From contig JBJMGV010000096.1 of assembly GCA_045807725.1 (NCBI GenBank), positions 1 through 64,000 of the forward strand: a stretch of DNA of 64,000 nt. The letters are read 5' to 3'. The notes beneath the pieces are model-generated. The model had not been told where the DNA came from. It made no database searches and worked only from the letters and a program-made list of their open reading frames with translations. The stretch comes from DATENM01 sp045807725 (GTDB lineage: Bacteria; Acidobacteriota; Blastocatellia; UBA7656). Of this stretch, positions 8,694 to 17,805 are shown piece after piece; positions within the stretch are counted from its first letter, which is position 1; every line of letters starts with the position of its first letter. The translations under genes and the position numbers were made by a program.

Positions 8694-8700
8694 ACCTAAC
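8694..8700 (-). other. Cassette entry core site (GTTAGGT)
   Basis: On the minus strand GTTAGGT fits the GTTRRRY core at which integron integrases cut after the first G. It is the exact complement of the R'' core in the attC at the other end of the insert. The 102 bases between it and the carB stop contain a short GCGTGTCG/CGACACGC stem but no second full attC. Confidence 0.65.
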
Positions 8701-8802
8701 GCGGGTTGTCGTTTACCAAGCGGGGTCGCGTGTCGCCCGGCGACCATTGAGCAGGACCAGACAGAGACGACACGCCAACCGGCGCGGCCCGATCCAACGA
8801 CT

Positions 8803-11800
8803 CTATTTGCTCGCGGCCTGCGCGTGGTAATCCTGGAGCGAGCGCACCTGCAATTCGTCATCGCGCAATGCTCGTATAGCCGCTATGGTCGCCTTCGCGC
8901 CGGTCAGCGTCGTGATGCACGGCACGGCGTATTGCATCGCGGCGCGGCGGATGGCGCGCTCGTCGTAAAACGACACACGGCCCAGCGGCGTGTTGATAAT
9001 CAGGTCGATCTGCTTGCTCTTGACCAGATCAGCAATGTTCGGACGGCCTTCGTTGACTTTGTAAACAAAATCACACGACAGTCCCGCCGCCTCAAGCCGC
9101 CGCTCGGTTCCACGCGTCGCCACCAGCCGAAAGCCCATCTCGTGTAGCTGCCGCGCCAGCTCAATCACCTCGCGCTTGTCTTGATCGTTGACGCTGATGA
9201 AGACCGCGCCCGTGCGCGGCAAGCGCAAGCCCGCGCCCTGCTGCGCCTTCAAGAACGCGCTGCCGAAGTTCTCCGCCACGCCCATCACTTCGCCGGTCGA
9301 ACGCATCTCCGGGCCGAGTATGGGATCGACGCCGGGGAACTTCACGAACGGGAAGACCGGCGTCTTGACGTAGAAGCGATCAACAGCCAACTCTTCAGGC
9401 AGGTGAAACTCAGCGAGCTTGCGGCCCAGCATCAGCTTGGCGGCGATCTTTGCAAGCGGCACGCCCGTCGCCTTCGACACAAACGGCACGGTGCGCGACG
9501 CGCGCGGGTTCACTTCGAGAACGTAGACCGTGGCATTGGCGATAGCGAATTGTATGTTCATCAAGCCGACGACTCGCAATGCCCGCGCCAGCTCGCGCGT
9601 GTAGCGGCGCATCGCGTCGAGGTGTTCCGGCTTCACTTCATATGGCGGCAGCACGCACGACGAATCGCCCGAATGAATGCCCGCCTCTTCGATGTGCTGT
9701 TGGATGCCGGCAATCACGACCGACTCGCCGTCCGCGAGCGCGTCCACATCGATCTCGCCGGCGCTTTCGAGGAACGAATCGATCAGCACAGGATGTTCGG
9801 GCGACGCTTCGACGGCGTACGTCATGTAGTTATCGAGGCTCGTCTCGTCGTAAACAATCTGCATCGCCCGCCCGCCCAGCACGTAGCTCGGACGCACGAG
9901 CACGGGATAGCCGATGTCTGCGGCGACCTCGCGCGCTTCTTCGAGAGAAGTCGCGGTTCCGTTCGGCGGCTGCGGGATGCTGAGATCGTTGAGCAGCTTG
10001 CCGAATCGCTTGCGGTCTTCGGCCAGGTCAATCGCTTCGGGTGATGTGCCGATGACGGGAACGCCGGCCTTGAACAATCGCATCGAAAGGTTCAAAGGCG
10101 TCTGTCCGCCGAATTGCACAATGACGCCCGTGGGCCGCTCGCGCTCGACAATCTCCATCACGTCTTCAAAGGTGATCGGCTCGAAGTACAAACGATCCGA
10201 CGTGTCATAGTCGGTCGAAACCGTCTCCGGGTTGCAGTTGACCATGATCGATTCATAGCCTTCTTCGTCGAGCGCGAACGCCGCGTGACAGCAACAATAA
10301 TCGAACTCGATGCCTTGCCCGATGCGGTTCGGGCCTGAGCCGAGGATCATCACTTTCTTGCGGTCGGTCGTCGCCGCTTCATCTTCGTCTTCGTAGGTCG
10401 AGTAGAGATAAGGCGTGTAGGATTCAAACTCCGCGCCGCAGGTGTCCACGCGTTTGAAGACCGGCGAAACATTCATCGCCTTTCGCGCGCGGCGCACGTC
10501 GTCTTCGCTCGTGTTGAGCAGCGCGGCAAGCCGCTGATCGGAAAAGCCCATGCGCTTGGCTTCGCGCCATTCGTCGCGTGTAAGCTGGCCGAGTTGCTTC
10601 TGGCTCAACTCACTTTCGCTCTCGCTGATCTGTTGCAGGTTGTCGAGAAACCAGCGGTCAATCTTCGTCAGTTCGTGCAGCTCTTCAATGCCGTGGCCGT
10701 GCGCCAGCGCGTGCATCACGAAGTAGACGCGCTCTGCCGAAGGGACGACCAGGCGGCGGCGCAGCTCGATGTCGTCAATGTTATCGGGCACGCGGAACGA
10801 GCTTCGCACTTCGAGCGAGCGCAGTCCCTTCTGAAAGGCTTCCTTGAACGTGCGCCCGATGGCCATCGCTTCGCCGACCGACTTCATCTGCGTGCCAAGC
10901 GTCGGGTCTGAAGCGGGAAATTTCTCGAACGCCCATTTTGGAATTTTGACCACACAGTAATCAATCGTCGGCTCGAAGCTGGCGGGCGTCTTGCGGGTGA
11001 TGTCGTTGGGGATTTCATCGAGCGTGTAGCCGACGGCGAGCTTGGCGGCAATCTTGGCGATGGGAAAGCCCGTCGCTTTCGAGGCCAGCGCCGACGAGCG
11101 CGAGACGCGCGGGTTCATCTCGATGATGATCAAGTCACCATTCTTAGGGTTCAGCGCGAACTGAATGTTGGAGCCGCCGGTTTCGACGCCGACTTTGCGA
11201 ATGACCTGAATCGCGGCGTCGCGCATCACTTGATACTCGCGGTCGGTGAGCGTTTGCGCCGGCGCGACGGTGATGGAATCGCCCGTGTGAACGCCCATCG
11301 CGTCGAAGTTTTCAATCGAGCAGATGATGACGACGTTGTCGGCGAGGTCGCGCATCACTTCAAGCTCGTATTCCTTCCAGCCGATGATGGACTGCTCGAT
11401 CATCGTTTCGTGAATCGGCGAAGCGGCGAGCGCGCGGGCGACGATCTCTTCGTACTCTTCGGCATTGTAGGCGATGCCGCCGCCAGTGCCGCCGAGCGTG
11501 AACGATGGGCGGATGATGGCAGGGAAGCCGACCAAATGGATCAGCTCGCGCGCCTCATCTATCGTCTTAGCAAAGCCCGAACGCGGCATCATCAAGCCGA
11601 TCTCTTCCATGGCGCGCTTGAACAGCATGCGGTCTTCGGCAACTTTGATGGCGTCGAGCTTCGCGCCGATCAGGTCAACATTGAACTCGGCGAGCGTGCC
11701 GTCTTCGGCGAGCGCGACGGCGAGGTTCAAGGCAGTCTGTCCGCCGACCGTCGGCAACAGCGCATCGGGCCGCTCGCGCTCAATCACCTTGCGCGCGGCT

Positions 11801-12015
11801 TCGACCGTGAGCGGCTCGATGTAAGTGCGGTCGGCCAGTTCCGGGTCGGTCATAATCGTCGCCGGGTTCGAGTTGATCAGCACGACCTCGAAGCCTTCCG
11901 CGCGCAGCGCCTTGCACGCCTGCGTGCCGCTGTAATCGAACTCACAGGCTTGGCCGATGACGATTGGCCCTGAGCCGAGAATGAGAATCTTCTTGATGTC
12001 AGTTCTTTTTGGCAT
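8803..12015 (-). CDS. carB: Carbamoyl-phosphate synthase large subunit
   Basis: Makes carbamoyl phosphate from bicarbonate, ammonia (channelled from CarA) and two ATP, feeding pyrimidine and arginine synthesis. At 1070 residues it is full length, with the expected duplicated build. The first ATP-grasp half (1-400) opens with ILGSGPIVIGQACEFDYSGT, followed by the oligomerisation domain (400-550). The second half (from about 555) has MILGSGPNRIGQGIEFDYCC, and the C-terminal MGS-type allosteric domain (from about 935) ends LIINTPLG. carA is not in the window. The ABC permease gene ends 27 bases upstream on the same strand. Confidence 0.97.
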   Translation of the reverse strand: MPKRTDIKKILILGSGPIVIGQACEFDYSGTQACKALRAEGFEVVLINSNPATIMTDPELADRTYIEPLTVEAARKVIERERPDALLPTVGGQTALNLAVALAEDGTLAEFNVDLIGAKLDAIKVAEDRMLFKRAMEEIGLMMPRSGFAKTIDEARELIHLVGFPAIIRPSFTLGGTGGGIAYNAEEYEEIVARALAASPIHETMIEQSIIGWKEYELEVMRDLADNVVIICSIENFDAMGVHTGDSITVAPAQTLTDREYQVMRDAAIQVIRKVGVETGGSNIQFALNPKNGDLIIIEMNPRVSRSSALASKATGFPIAKIAAKLAVGYTLDEIPNDITRKTPASFEPTIDYCVVKIPKWAFEKFPASDPTLGTQMKSVGEAMAIGRTFKEAFQKGLRSLEVRSSFRVPDNIDDIELRRRLVVPSAERVYFVMHALAHGHGIEELHELTKIDRWFLDNLQQISESESELSQKQLGQLTRDEWREAKRMGFSDQRLAALLNTSEDDVRRARKAMNVSPVFKRVDTCGAEFESYTPYLYSTYEDEDEAATTDRKKVMILGSGPNRIGQGIEFDYCCCHAAFALDEEGYESIMVNCNPETVSTDYDTSDRLYFEPITFEDVMEIVERERPTGVIVQFGGQTPLNLSMRLFKAGVPVIGTSPEAIDLAEDRKRFGKLLNDLSIPQPPNGTATSLEEAREVAADIGYPVLVRPSYVLGGRAMQIVYDETSLDNYMTYAVEASPEHPVLIDSFLESAGEIDVDALADGESVVIAGIQQHIEEAGIHSGDSSCVLPPYEVKPEHLDAMRRYTRELARALRVVGLMNIQFAIANATVYVLEVNPRASRTVPFVSKATGVPLAKIAAKLMLGRKLAEFHLPEELAVDRFYVKTPVFPFVKFPGVDPILGPEMRSTGEVMGVAENFGSAFLKAQQGAGLRLPRTGAVFISVNDQDKREVIELARQLHEMGFRLVATRGTERRLEAAGLSCDFVYKVNEGRPNIADLVKSKQIDLIINTPLGRVSFYDERAIRRAAMQYAVPCITTLTGAKATIAAIRALRDDELQVRSLQDYHAQAASK

Positions 12016-12042
12016 GATAGTTTTTCTTAACGAGCAACCGCA

Positions 12043-13122
12043 TTATTCGTACGCGAGCGCCTTGACCGGGTCTTGATTGGCGGCGCGCAAGGCCGGATAT
12101 AAAGCGCCGAGCAGGCCGGCCAGCATTCCAAACACCAGCGCGTAGAGCAGCCACGCCAGCTCAAGCTCGACGTTCATCGTCGTCAGCCGCGTGATTAACA
12201 GCTTGCCCAGCGCCGATAGCCCGAAGCCTACGAGCACGCCGAGCGCGCTGATGAATAGCGCCTCTTTTTCAATCTCGCCGGCGATGAATATCTTTGACGC
12301 GCCGAGACTCTTCAACACACCGATCTGTCGCGTGCGCTCGGTGACGGTCGTGTACATCGTCAGCAGGATGACCAGCGAACTGATGATGATCGAAAGCGCG
12401 ATGACGACATTCAAAAAGGTTTGCAGCGCCGGCGTGCCTTGCGAATAGATCAAGGGAAGGTCGCGGGTCATCGTGATGCTGTGATCGGGGAAGCGCGCCT
12501 TGATGGCGGCAGCGACTTCGTCCTGCCGCGCCGGGTCACTGACCTTGATGAGAATGGTCGAACAGAGGTTCTTGCGTTCCAGATACGCCTGCATCGTCGC
12601 AAGCGGGATTTTAATGCGGCCTAACGATTCCGGCTCGTAGATGCCGACAACGCGGAACGTGCGGTCGAGCAGTTCCATCTCGTCGCCGATCTTAATCTTC
12701 TTCTGTCGTTGTTGAATGTGATCGATCATCACTTCATCGGGCGCGCTGATCGGTCGGCCTTCGACAACACGTATGTCCGACACGCGAATGAAGCGGTCAT
12801 AATCGATGCCGTCAATCATCCGCCCTTGCAGGTTCTGGCCAATAGGCACGGCATCAGCGACACCCTCGACGCTGCGTAACTGGTCGGCGATCTGGACGTT
12901 CATCGAGAGCGTCGGGTTGAGGCTCAGGCCGAAGACCGTGCCCGGCGGGCCGAATAAAATCTCAGCCGTCAGCGCCGCGTTGCGCCGGCCCTGTTCGTTG
13001 AGAAAGCCATGCGCAATGCCGACCGTCAAGACAACGAGCACGACGCCGAGCGCGACGCCCGCCATTGTCGTCGCCGTGCGCGTCTTGCGATAAAGCAGAT
13101 TCGAGATGACTAGATTATCCAT
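12043..13122 (-). CDS. FtsX/MacB-type ABC transporter permease
   Basis: 359 residues with the standard layout: one N-terminal membrane helix (about 17-40), a large extracytoplasmic MacB-like domain (40-230), then three helices at the C-terminus (NVVIALSIIISSLVILLTMY, ALGVLVGFGLSALG and LLYALVFGMLAGLLGALYPA). The conserved RTRQIGVLKSLGAS loop that contacts the ATPase is present. Proteins of this group drive lipid, lipoprotein or peptide export by mechanotransmission. The matching ATPase is not adjacent. It lies between the flippase-like gene and carB on one strand with short gaps, so cotranscription is likely. Confidence 0.9.
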   Translation of the reverse strand: MDNLVISNLLYRKTRTATTMAGVALGVVLVVLTVGIAHGFLNEQGRRNAALTAEILFGPPGTVFGLSLNPTLSMNVQIADQLRSVEGVADAVPIGQNLQGRMIDGIDYDRFIRVSDIRVVEGRPISAPDEVMIDHIQQRQKKIKIGDEMELLDRTFRVVGIYEPESLGRIKIPLATMQAYLERKNLCSTILIKVSDPARQDEVAAAIKARFPDHSITMTRDLPLIYSQGTPALQTFLNVVIALSIIISSLVILLTMYTTVTERTRQIGVLKSLGASKIFIAGEIEKEALFISALGVLVGFGLSALGKLLITRLTTMNVELELAWLLYALVFGMLAGLLGALYPALRAANQDPVKALAYE

Positions 13123-13128
13123 AGGCCG

Positions 13129-13221
13129 ATTTTGGATTTTAGATTTTAGATTTTGGATTGAAAAGGCGTTTACGTCTTCTCTGCGGCTTCAATCTAAAAT
13201 CCAAAATCCAAAATCTAAAAT
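13129..13221. repeat. Tandem-heptamer inverted repeat (ATTTTRG type)
   Basis: Four ATTTTGG/ATTTTAG units plus ATTGAA (13129-13162) face the same 34-base block in reverse complement (13188-13221) across a 25-base loop. The four variable purines differ between the arms at every unit: G,A,A,G on one side and A,G,G,A on the other. Each strand would therefore form two G-T wobbles and two A-C mismatches. The element makes the last residues and the stop codon of the flippase-like gene. Confidence 0.9.
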
Positions 13222-14239
13222 TGGGATGGTCTTTGAGCGCGATTACCGCAATCGCGCCCAGCCCGTAAGCGACCCAGACCAAGGCGCGCAGCTTGCGAAT
13301 GATGGCCAGGGCCACGCCGGCGCTGCTCGTCAAGCCAATCGCTTTGAGGGTCAGCGCGTTGCCGCTTTCGTAAACACCGGCCCGCATCGGCACGAAGAAG
13401 AACGCGCCGTTAATCACTTTCGTCACCGCTTCAACGACAAAGCCGACAGCAAGCGAAGCCGGCAATCTCATCAGCGTGAGGATCAAGCAGACTTCGACGA
13501 TATTTATTAAATGCGCCAGCAAATTGACGGCGAAGATGACGAAGAACGCCGCGCGGCGCTGCTCATAAAAGGTGTAGATGTTCGCTTCGACTTCGCCGAC
13601 GCGCTTGATGATCTGTGTGAAGCGCGATGGCTCATTCGTGACTTCAATGATCGTGCGCCGCGCGGTCAGCCGGCGCAGTTGTTCGAGCAGTCGCGCCAGA
13701 ATGAACCAGCGCCCGCGTATGGCCAGCCAGACGAAGCCAATCGTTAAGACCAGCACGGCGGCGAAGACCATGGCCGCCACCTGCAAACGGTGCGGCACGT
13801 CGATGAGCCACGCCAGCGCCGGCAACCCGGCGAGCATCACGAGAAAGACCGTGAGGTTATAAATCAGGTTCTCGACGATCACCGACGAGAAGCCTTCGAT
13901 TAGCGGAACCTGGCGGCGCACCATCGCGGCCTTCGCCGGCTCGCCCAGCAGCGGCCCCGTCGCCGTCAGGTATTTGATCGCTTCGCCGGCGAGCATTACA
14001 TTCATCAACGACCAGAAACCGATATTCCGGCGGGCCGGGTCGATTGCGTAATACCACGATGCCGCGCGCGTGACGTTGCGGGCCGCAGATAACACAATGA
14101 TGGCGGCAAAGCCCCAGCCCATCATTGCTAGGTAATGCAGAATGTTGTCGAGGCCGGTCTGCTTGATGAGATAAGCGAATAGCGAAAGGCCCGCGACGAA
14201 CGAGGCAATTTGCAGCCATTTCAGAAGCGATTTCTTCAT
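13139..14239 (-). CDS. Flippase-like integral membrane protein (LPG synthase TM family)
   Basis: A 366-residue polytopic protein of the UPF0104 / lysylphosphatidylglycerol-synthase membrane-domain type. About eight hydrophobic segments are visible, along with the family region around GPLLGEPAKAAMVRRQVP and FFFVPMRAGVYESGNALTLKAIGL. Relatives move lipids or polyisoprenyl substrates across the inner membrane. The natural C-terminus seems to be near ALGAIAVIALKDHP. The last 27 residues (NFRFWILDFRLK and onward) are a translation of a tandem-repeat hairpin. It is the first gene of a probable unit with the permease and carB, and is divergent from the ligase-acyltransferase. Confidence 0.85.
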   Translation of the reverse strand: MKKSLLKWLQIASFVAGLSLFAYLIKQTGLDNILHYLAMMGWGFAAIIVLSAARNVTRAASWYYAIDPARRNIGFWSLMNVMLAGEAIKYLTATGPLLGEPAKAAMVRRQVPLIEGFSSVIVENLIYNLTVFLVMLAGLPALAWLIDVPHRLQVAAMVFAAVLVLTIGFVWLAIRGRWFILARLLEQLRRLTARRTIIEVTNEPSRFTQIIKRVGEVEANIYTFYEQRRAAFFVIFAVNLLAHLINIVEVCLILTLMRLPASLAVGFVVEAVTKVINGAFFFVPMRAGVYESGNALTLKAIGLTSSAGVALAIIRKLRALVWVAYGLGAIAVIALKDHPNFRFWILDFRLKPQRRRKRLFNPKSKI

Positions 14240-14454
14240 CCATTCGCGCCGCTGCCGGATTCGATTGCCAAATCAAAATGAGATCGGGCAGGTTGACGAT
14301 TAAACAATGCGGCGAGCATTCGGGGCGTCGGCTTTCTCTAATCAGTCATGTTACAACAGCGCGCGAAGGCGCGACAAACTCCGCGCGTGACACCACCATC
14401 AAGTGTCACAACCGCAGTGGCCGCCATCGCGCCGCGAGTCTTATTATAGAGATA

Positions 14455-17061
14455 ATGCGAACTTCGCTCATCAGCTTTATCGACACGGCGGCGGCGCACG
14501 GACACGGGATAGCCTTCGCGCACCGGCGCGGCCTGCGCACGGAGCGCTGGACTTATCGGCGATTATGCGACACGACGTTTCAGTTCGCGCGCGAACTGGA
14601 CCAGCGCGGCATCAGCAAAGGCGAGCGCATCCTGCTGTGGGGCGAGAACTGTGCCGAGTGGGTAGCGGCTTTCTTTGGCGCTCTTTCGCGCGGCGTCATC
14701 GTCGTGCCGCTTGATGTCGAGAGCGCGCCGGACTTCGTCGCCCGCGTTCAACAGCAAGTCAATGCTCGATTGCTTGTCCACAGCGGCGAATGCCGGCTCG
14801 ACCTGCCGCGCTTGCGGTTTGATGAGTTGGCTGATCGAGTCACCCATCACGCGACCACGCCGTTTCAATTTGAAGACATCGCCGACAGCGACATCGCTGA
14901 GATCATCTTCACGTCGGGCACGACCGCCGAGCCGAAAGGCGTCATCATCACGCACCGCAATCTGCTTGCGAATCTCAACCCGCTCGAACGCGAGATCGAT
15001 AAGTATCGCAAGTGGGAGCGGCCCTTTCATCCCATACGCTTTCTCGACCTGCTGCCGCTCAGTCACGTCTTCGGTCAGTTTATGGGCATCTTCGTGCCGA
15101 TGATCCTCGGTGGCGAAGTCTACTTTCAGGATTCGCTCAACCCGTCAGAGATCATCGCCGCGATTAAAAAGCAACGCATCTCGGTCGTCGTCACCGTGCC
15201 GCGCTTTCTCGATTCGCTGCGCCAGAAGATCGAGCGCGATTACGAGGCGCGCGGTCAAAGTGATCTGCTTTACAAAACTCTCGAAGCCGCCGGGCGCGTC
15301 CACTTCCTGAAACGGTGGTGGCTGTTCCGCCGCATTCACCGGCAACTGGGCTGGAAGTTCTGGGCCTTTGTGGCAGGCGGCGCGGCCTTGAATCCGCAAA
15401 GCGAACTGTTCTGGCAGCGGCTCGGCTATGCCGTCGTGCAGGGCTATGGGATGACGGAAACGGCATCGCTCATCAGCGTCAACCACCCGTTCAAGATCGG
15501 GCGCGGCTCGATAGGCAAGACGATGCCCGGCCAGCAGATGAAGCTCGACGAGACGGGCGAAATCCTCGTGCGCGGCGACAACGTCTCACCCGGTTACTGG
15601 CGGGGCAACGCGAAGACGATGACGACCGACGAAGGCTGGCTGCGCACGGGCGATGTCGGCGAGATGGATGCGGCGGGCAACCTCTATTTCAAAGGCCGCA
15701 AGAAAGACGTGATCGTCACGGCTGCCGGCTTGAACATCTACCCCGATGACCTCGAAGCCGCGTTGAATGCGCAGCCGGAGATACGCGACAGCGCCGTCAT
15801 CGGCATTGACACGCCGCAAGGCGCTGAGCCGATGGCTGTGCTGATTATGAAGGACGAAGGCAGCGACCCGGCCCCGGTCATCGAGCGCGCTAACCAGCAG
15901 CTCGCACGGCATCAACGCCTCCGCCGCTGGGTGTTATGGCCGGAGCCTGAGTTCCCGCTGACGCCGACGAAGAAGATTCGCAAGCCGCTCGTGGCCGAGC
16001 GGCTAGGGGTCGGGGGCCGGGGGCCGGGGACCGGGGAAAGCAGTGGTCAATGGCCTGTGGCCGATGGCCGGTCGAACATACAAACACAAAGTACAATCAG
16101 CGACCGATCACCGGCCCCCGGCCTCTGGCCCCCGGCCCCTAGCTTCATCCTTCAGCAAGTGGCGCGGGTCAGCGGTGAATCGCCCGCGCAGGTTGATGCG
16201 ACGGCGAATCTGGCGGCGGACTTGAAGCTCGACTCGCTCGGACGCGTCGAGTTGTTGAGCGCGCTCGAAGATCACTATCAAGTTGATCTCGACGAAGCGG
16301 CGTTCACGGCGGCAACAACTGTGGGCGACATCGAGCGGATGATCCGCGAAGGCGCGCGCGCCGAAGCGGTCGAATATCCTTACCCGCGATGGCCGCGTCG
16401 ATGGCCGGTGACGTGGATTCGCGCGGCGGTCTTTTACGCGGTGATGATGCCGGTCATCTGGCTGATGAGCCGCGCCCGCGTTGTGGGTCGTGCGCGGTTG
16501 AATGGGGCGCGTGGGCCGTTGCTGTTCGTCGCCAATCACGTCTCGATGGTTGACCAGTCGTTGATTCAATACGCCTTGCCGGCGCGTTACCGGCTGAAGC
16601 TGGTGATTGCGATGGAGGGCGAAAAGCTGCGCAACTGGCGACGCCCGGCAAAGGGGACGCCTGTCGGGCGGCGGCTGCTCGGTTATCTGCAATACCTTTC
16701 GGTCGTGTCGCTGTTCAACGTTTTTCCGCTGCCGCAGAAGAGCGGCTTTCGACGCAGTTTCGCGTTTGCCGGCGAGGCGATGGATCGAGGCGCGAGCGTG
16801 CTGGTCTTTCCTGAAGGCCGCCGCACGACCGACGGCGAGATGAAGCCGTTCAGGGAAGGCATAGGCATTCTGGCCTCTGATCTGGGCGTGCCGGTCGTGC
16901 CGATCAGGTTGGATGGCGTGTTCGAGATGAAAGCGTCGCGGCGCAATTTCGCACGCGCCGGCGAAGTCAAAGTGACGATAGGCGACCCCGTAGAGTTTAG
17001 CCGTGATACTGACGCGGCCCGGATTGCCCGAGAGCTTGAGCGGCGCGTCGCTTCACTCTGA
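14455..17061 (+). CDS. Acyl-AMP ligase / ACP / PlsC acyltransferase fusion
   Basis: A three-part lipid enzyme of 868 residues with the ATG at 14455. An in-frame ATG 177 bases earlier gives a non-homologous head. Residues 1-510 form an acyl-adenylate ligase: FTSGTTAEPKGVIITH, YGMTETAS, GWLRTGDVGEMD, KGRKKDVIVTAAG and a C-terminal PTKKIRK Lys. An acyl carrier protein with the LKLDSLGRVELL phosphopantetheine serine follows. The last 200 residues are a PlsC acyltransferase (NHVSMVD, FPEGRR) preceded by a hydrophobic segment. It resembles Aas, which re-acylates lysophospholipids, but the built-in ACP suggests loading and transfer within one chain. The linker between ligase and ACP is a repeat insertion. 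Confidence 0.9.
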   Translation: MRTSLISFIDTAAAHGHGIAFAHRRGLRTERWTYRRLCDTTFQFARELDQRGISKGERILLWGENCAEWVAAFFGALSRGVIVVPLDVESAPDFVARVQQQVNARLLVHSGECRLDLPRLRFDELADRVTHHATTPFQFEDIADSDIAEIIFTSGTTAEPKGVIITHRNLLANLNPLEREIDKYRKWERPFHPIRFLDLLPLSHVFGQFMGIFVPMILGGEVYFQDSLNPSEIIAAIKKQRISVVVTVPRFLDSLRQKIERDYEARGQSDLLYKTLEAAGRVHFLKRWWLFRRIHRQLGWKFWAFVAGGAALNPQSELFWQRLGYAVVQGYGMTETASLISVNHPFKIGRGSIGKTMPGQQMKLDETGEILVRGDNVSPGYWRGNAKTMTTDEGWLRTGDVGEMDAAGNLYFKGRKKDVIVTAAGLNIYPDDLEAALNAQPEIRDSAVIGIDTPQGAEPMAVLIMKDEGSDPAPVIERANQQLARHQRLRRWVLWPEPEFPLTPTKKIRKPLVAERLGVGGRGPGTGESSGQWPVADGRSNIQTQSTISDRSPAPGLWPPAPSFILQQVARVSGESPAQVDATANLAADLKLDSLGRVELLSALEDHYQVDLDEAAFTAATTVGDIERMIREGARAEAVEYPYPRWPRRWPVTWIRAAVFYAVMMPVIWLMSRARVVGRARLNGARGPLLFVANHVSMVDQSLIQYALPARYRLKLVIAMEGEKLRNWRRPAKGTPVGRRLLGYLQYLSVVSLFNVFPLPQKSGFRRSFAFAGEAMDRGASVLVFPEGRRTTDGEMKPFREGIGILASDLGVPVVPIRLDGVFEMKASRRNFARAGEVKVTIGDPVEFSRDTDAARIARELERRVASL
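16003..16142. repeat. In-frame tandem-repeat hairpin inside the fusion gene (GGGGCCG type)
   Basis: Both arms begin (after reversal) with CTAGGGG and continue in GGGGCCG-like units: left 16003-16034, right 16110-16142. A second set of TGGCCGA/TGGCCTG units lies in the loop. The block is translated as a Gly/Pro/Trp-rich linker of about 46 residues between the ligase and ACP domains, without breaking the frame. Confidence 0.85.
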
Positions 17062-17099
17062 TTGCTTCACGCCAATTTAGCAAAGCCGCTCTGCTTCAT

Positions 17100-17555
17100 T
17101 CATTGTGATTTCTGATTAGTGTTCTTCGGCCCGTACTTGTCGCGGTGCTGGTAGCAGTAGCCGCCGCCCTTCACCTTGCGCTGGCACGGCTTGCCTGATT
17201 TCGTCGGCGCACCGCAAACGCTCACCGTTTCGTCAGTCAAGCTGGCTGCTTCGGCGGCGTGCTTGATGGATGAAGTACTCGCGCGCGATAGTTCGCTGCC
17301 TTCGACTGTGGCCAGCGGCTCAATCGGCGTGCCGAGCAGGTAGACCGTGCGCGGCGTTGTCGCGTAGCGGCCAAGCGCAAATGAGAAGATGATGAGCAGC
17401 GCGAGGCTTGCGGCTCGCAAGAATCGTCGTACACGCAGACGCGGCGCGCAGCCGGCGCAGCTTGCGCGCCACCAAACGAAACGGGCGCGGCGCGCGTTTA
17501 ACGCTTCGCCGCATTGACTACAAAATCTCGCCGGCTCAATCAAAGCTCCCTCCAT
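17100..17555 (-). CDS. Small membrane protein with N-terminal zinc ribbon and DUF5763-like tail
   Basis: From the ATG at 17555 the protein has 151 residues. It begins with RFCSQCGEAL and a CAGC pair (a zinc ribbon), then a membrane helix (AASLALLIIFSFALGRYA, about 52-70). The C-terminal motif VCGAPTKSGKPCQRKV is followed by GGGYCYQH. That Cys-Cys-Cys-His pattern occurs in small DUF5763-type proteins of unknown function. The reading frame extends 52 codons further upstream, but that part has no protein-like character, so the start is uncertain. No partner gene is evident. Confidence 0.6.
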   Translation of the reverse strand: MEGALIEPARFCSQCGEALNARRARFVWWRASCAGCAPRLRVRRFLRAASLALLIIFSFALGRYATTPRTVYLLGTPIEPLATVEGSELSRASTSSIKHAAEAASLTDETVSVCGAPTKSGKPCQRKVKGGGYCYQHRDKYGPKNTNQKSQ

Positions 17556-17805
17556 GGGCGCGGTGTACCGAAACAGAATAAGGGCGAAATGAAAATCGAA
17601 CAAGCGCCGGTTGTGCGGCGCGGCGCGCGCGTTGCCAGCGTTGACTTGTGTTTGCTCGCGTCCAAATGTTGATGCTACTATGACCCTTCGGTCGGAACAG
17701 GGCTTGCACACTCATGCAGTGTGCGGCGATCCCGCGAGAGAGCATCCTTGCTAGATCATCTGGACGCGCATTCAATCATCATTTCAGAACCAATAAGGAT
17801 TCATA

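Larger units (their letters stand above)
6560..8699 (-). mobile_element. Lone integron-type gene cassette, two genes
   Basis: The insert runs on the minus strand from a GTTAGGT core (8694-8700) through a promoter and two coupled genes to the attC site. The ends follow the integrase cleavage rule G^TTRRRY at the right. At the left the R' position is GATGGGC, as if the cassette had entered a non-integron secondary site of G(A/T)T type rather than an attI or another attC. Its DNA is visibly richer in A+T than both flanks. No tyrosine recombinase, attI or second attC is seen in the window, so this would be a single attC cassette lacking an integrase. Confidence 0.78.

Noticed and set aside
8701..8802. 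Second attC between the cassette and carB
   Set aside because: A GCGTGTCG/CGACACGC stem exists, but no R'' core, no L boxes and no extrahelical pattern could be found.
14278..14454. Extended N-terminus of the ligase-acyltransferase
   Set aside because: The 59 extra residues have no ligase similarity; the enzyme start motif follows the ATG at 14455.
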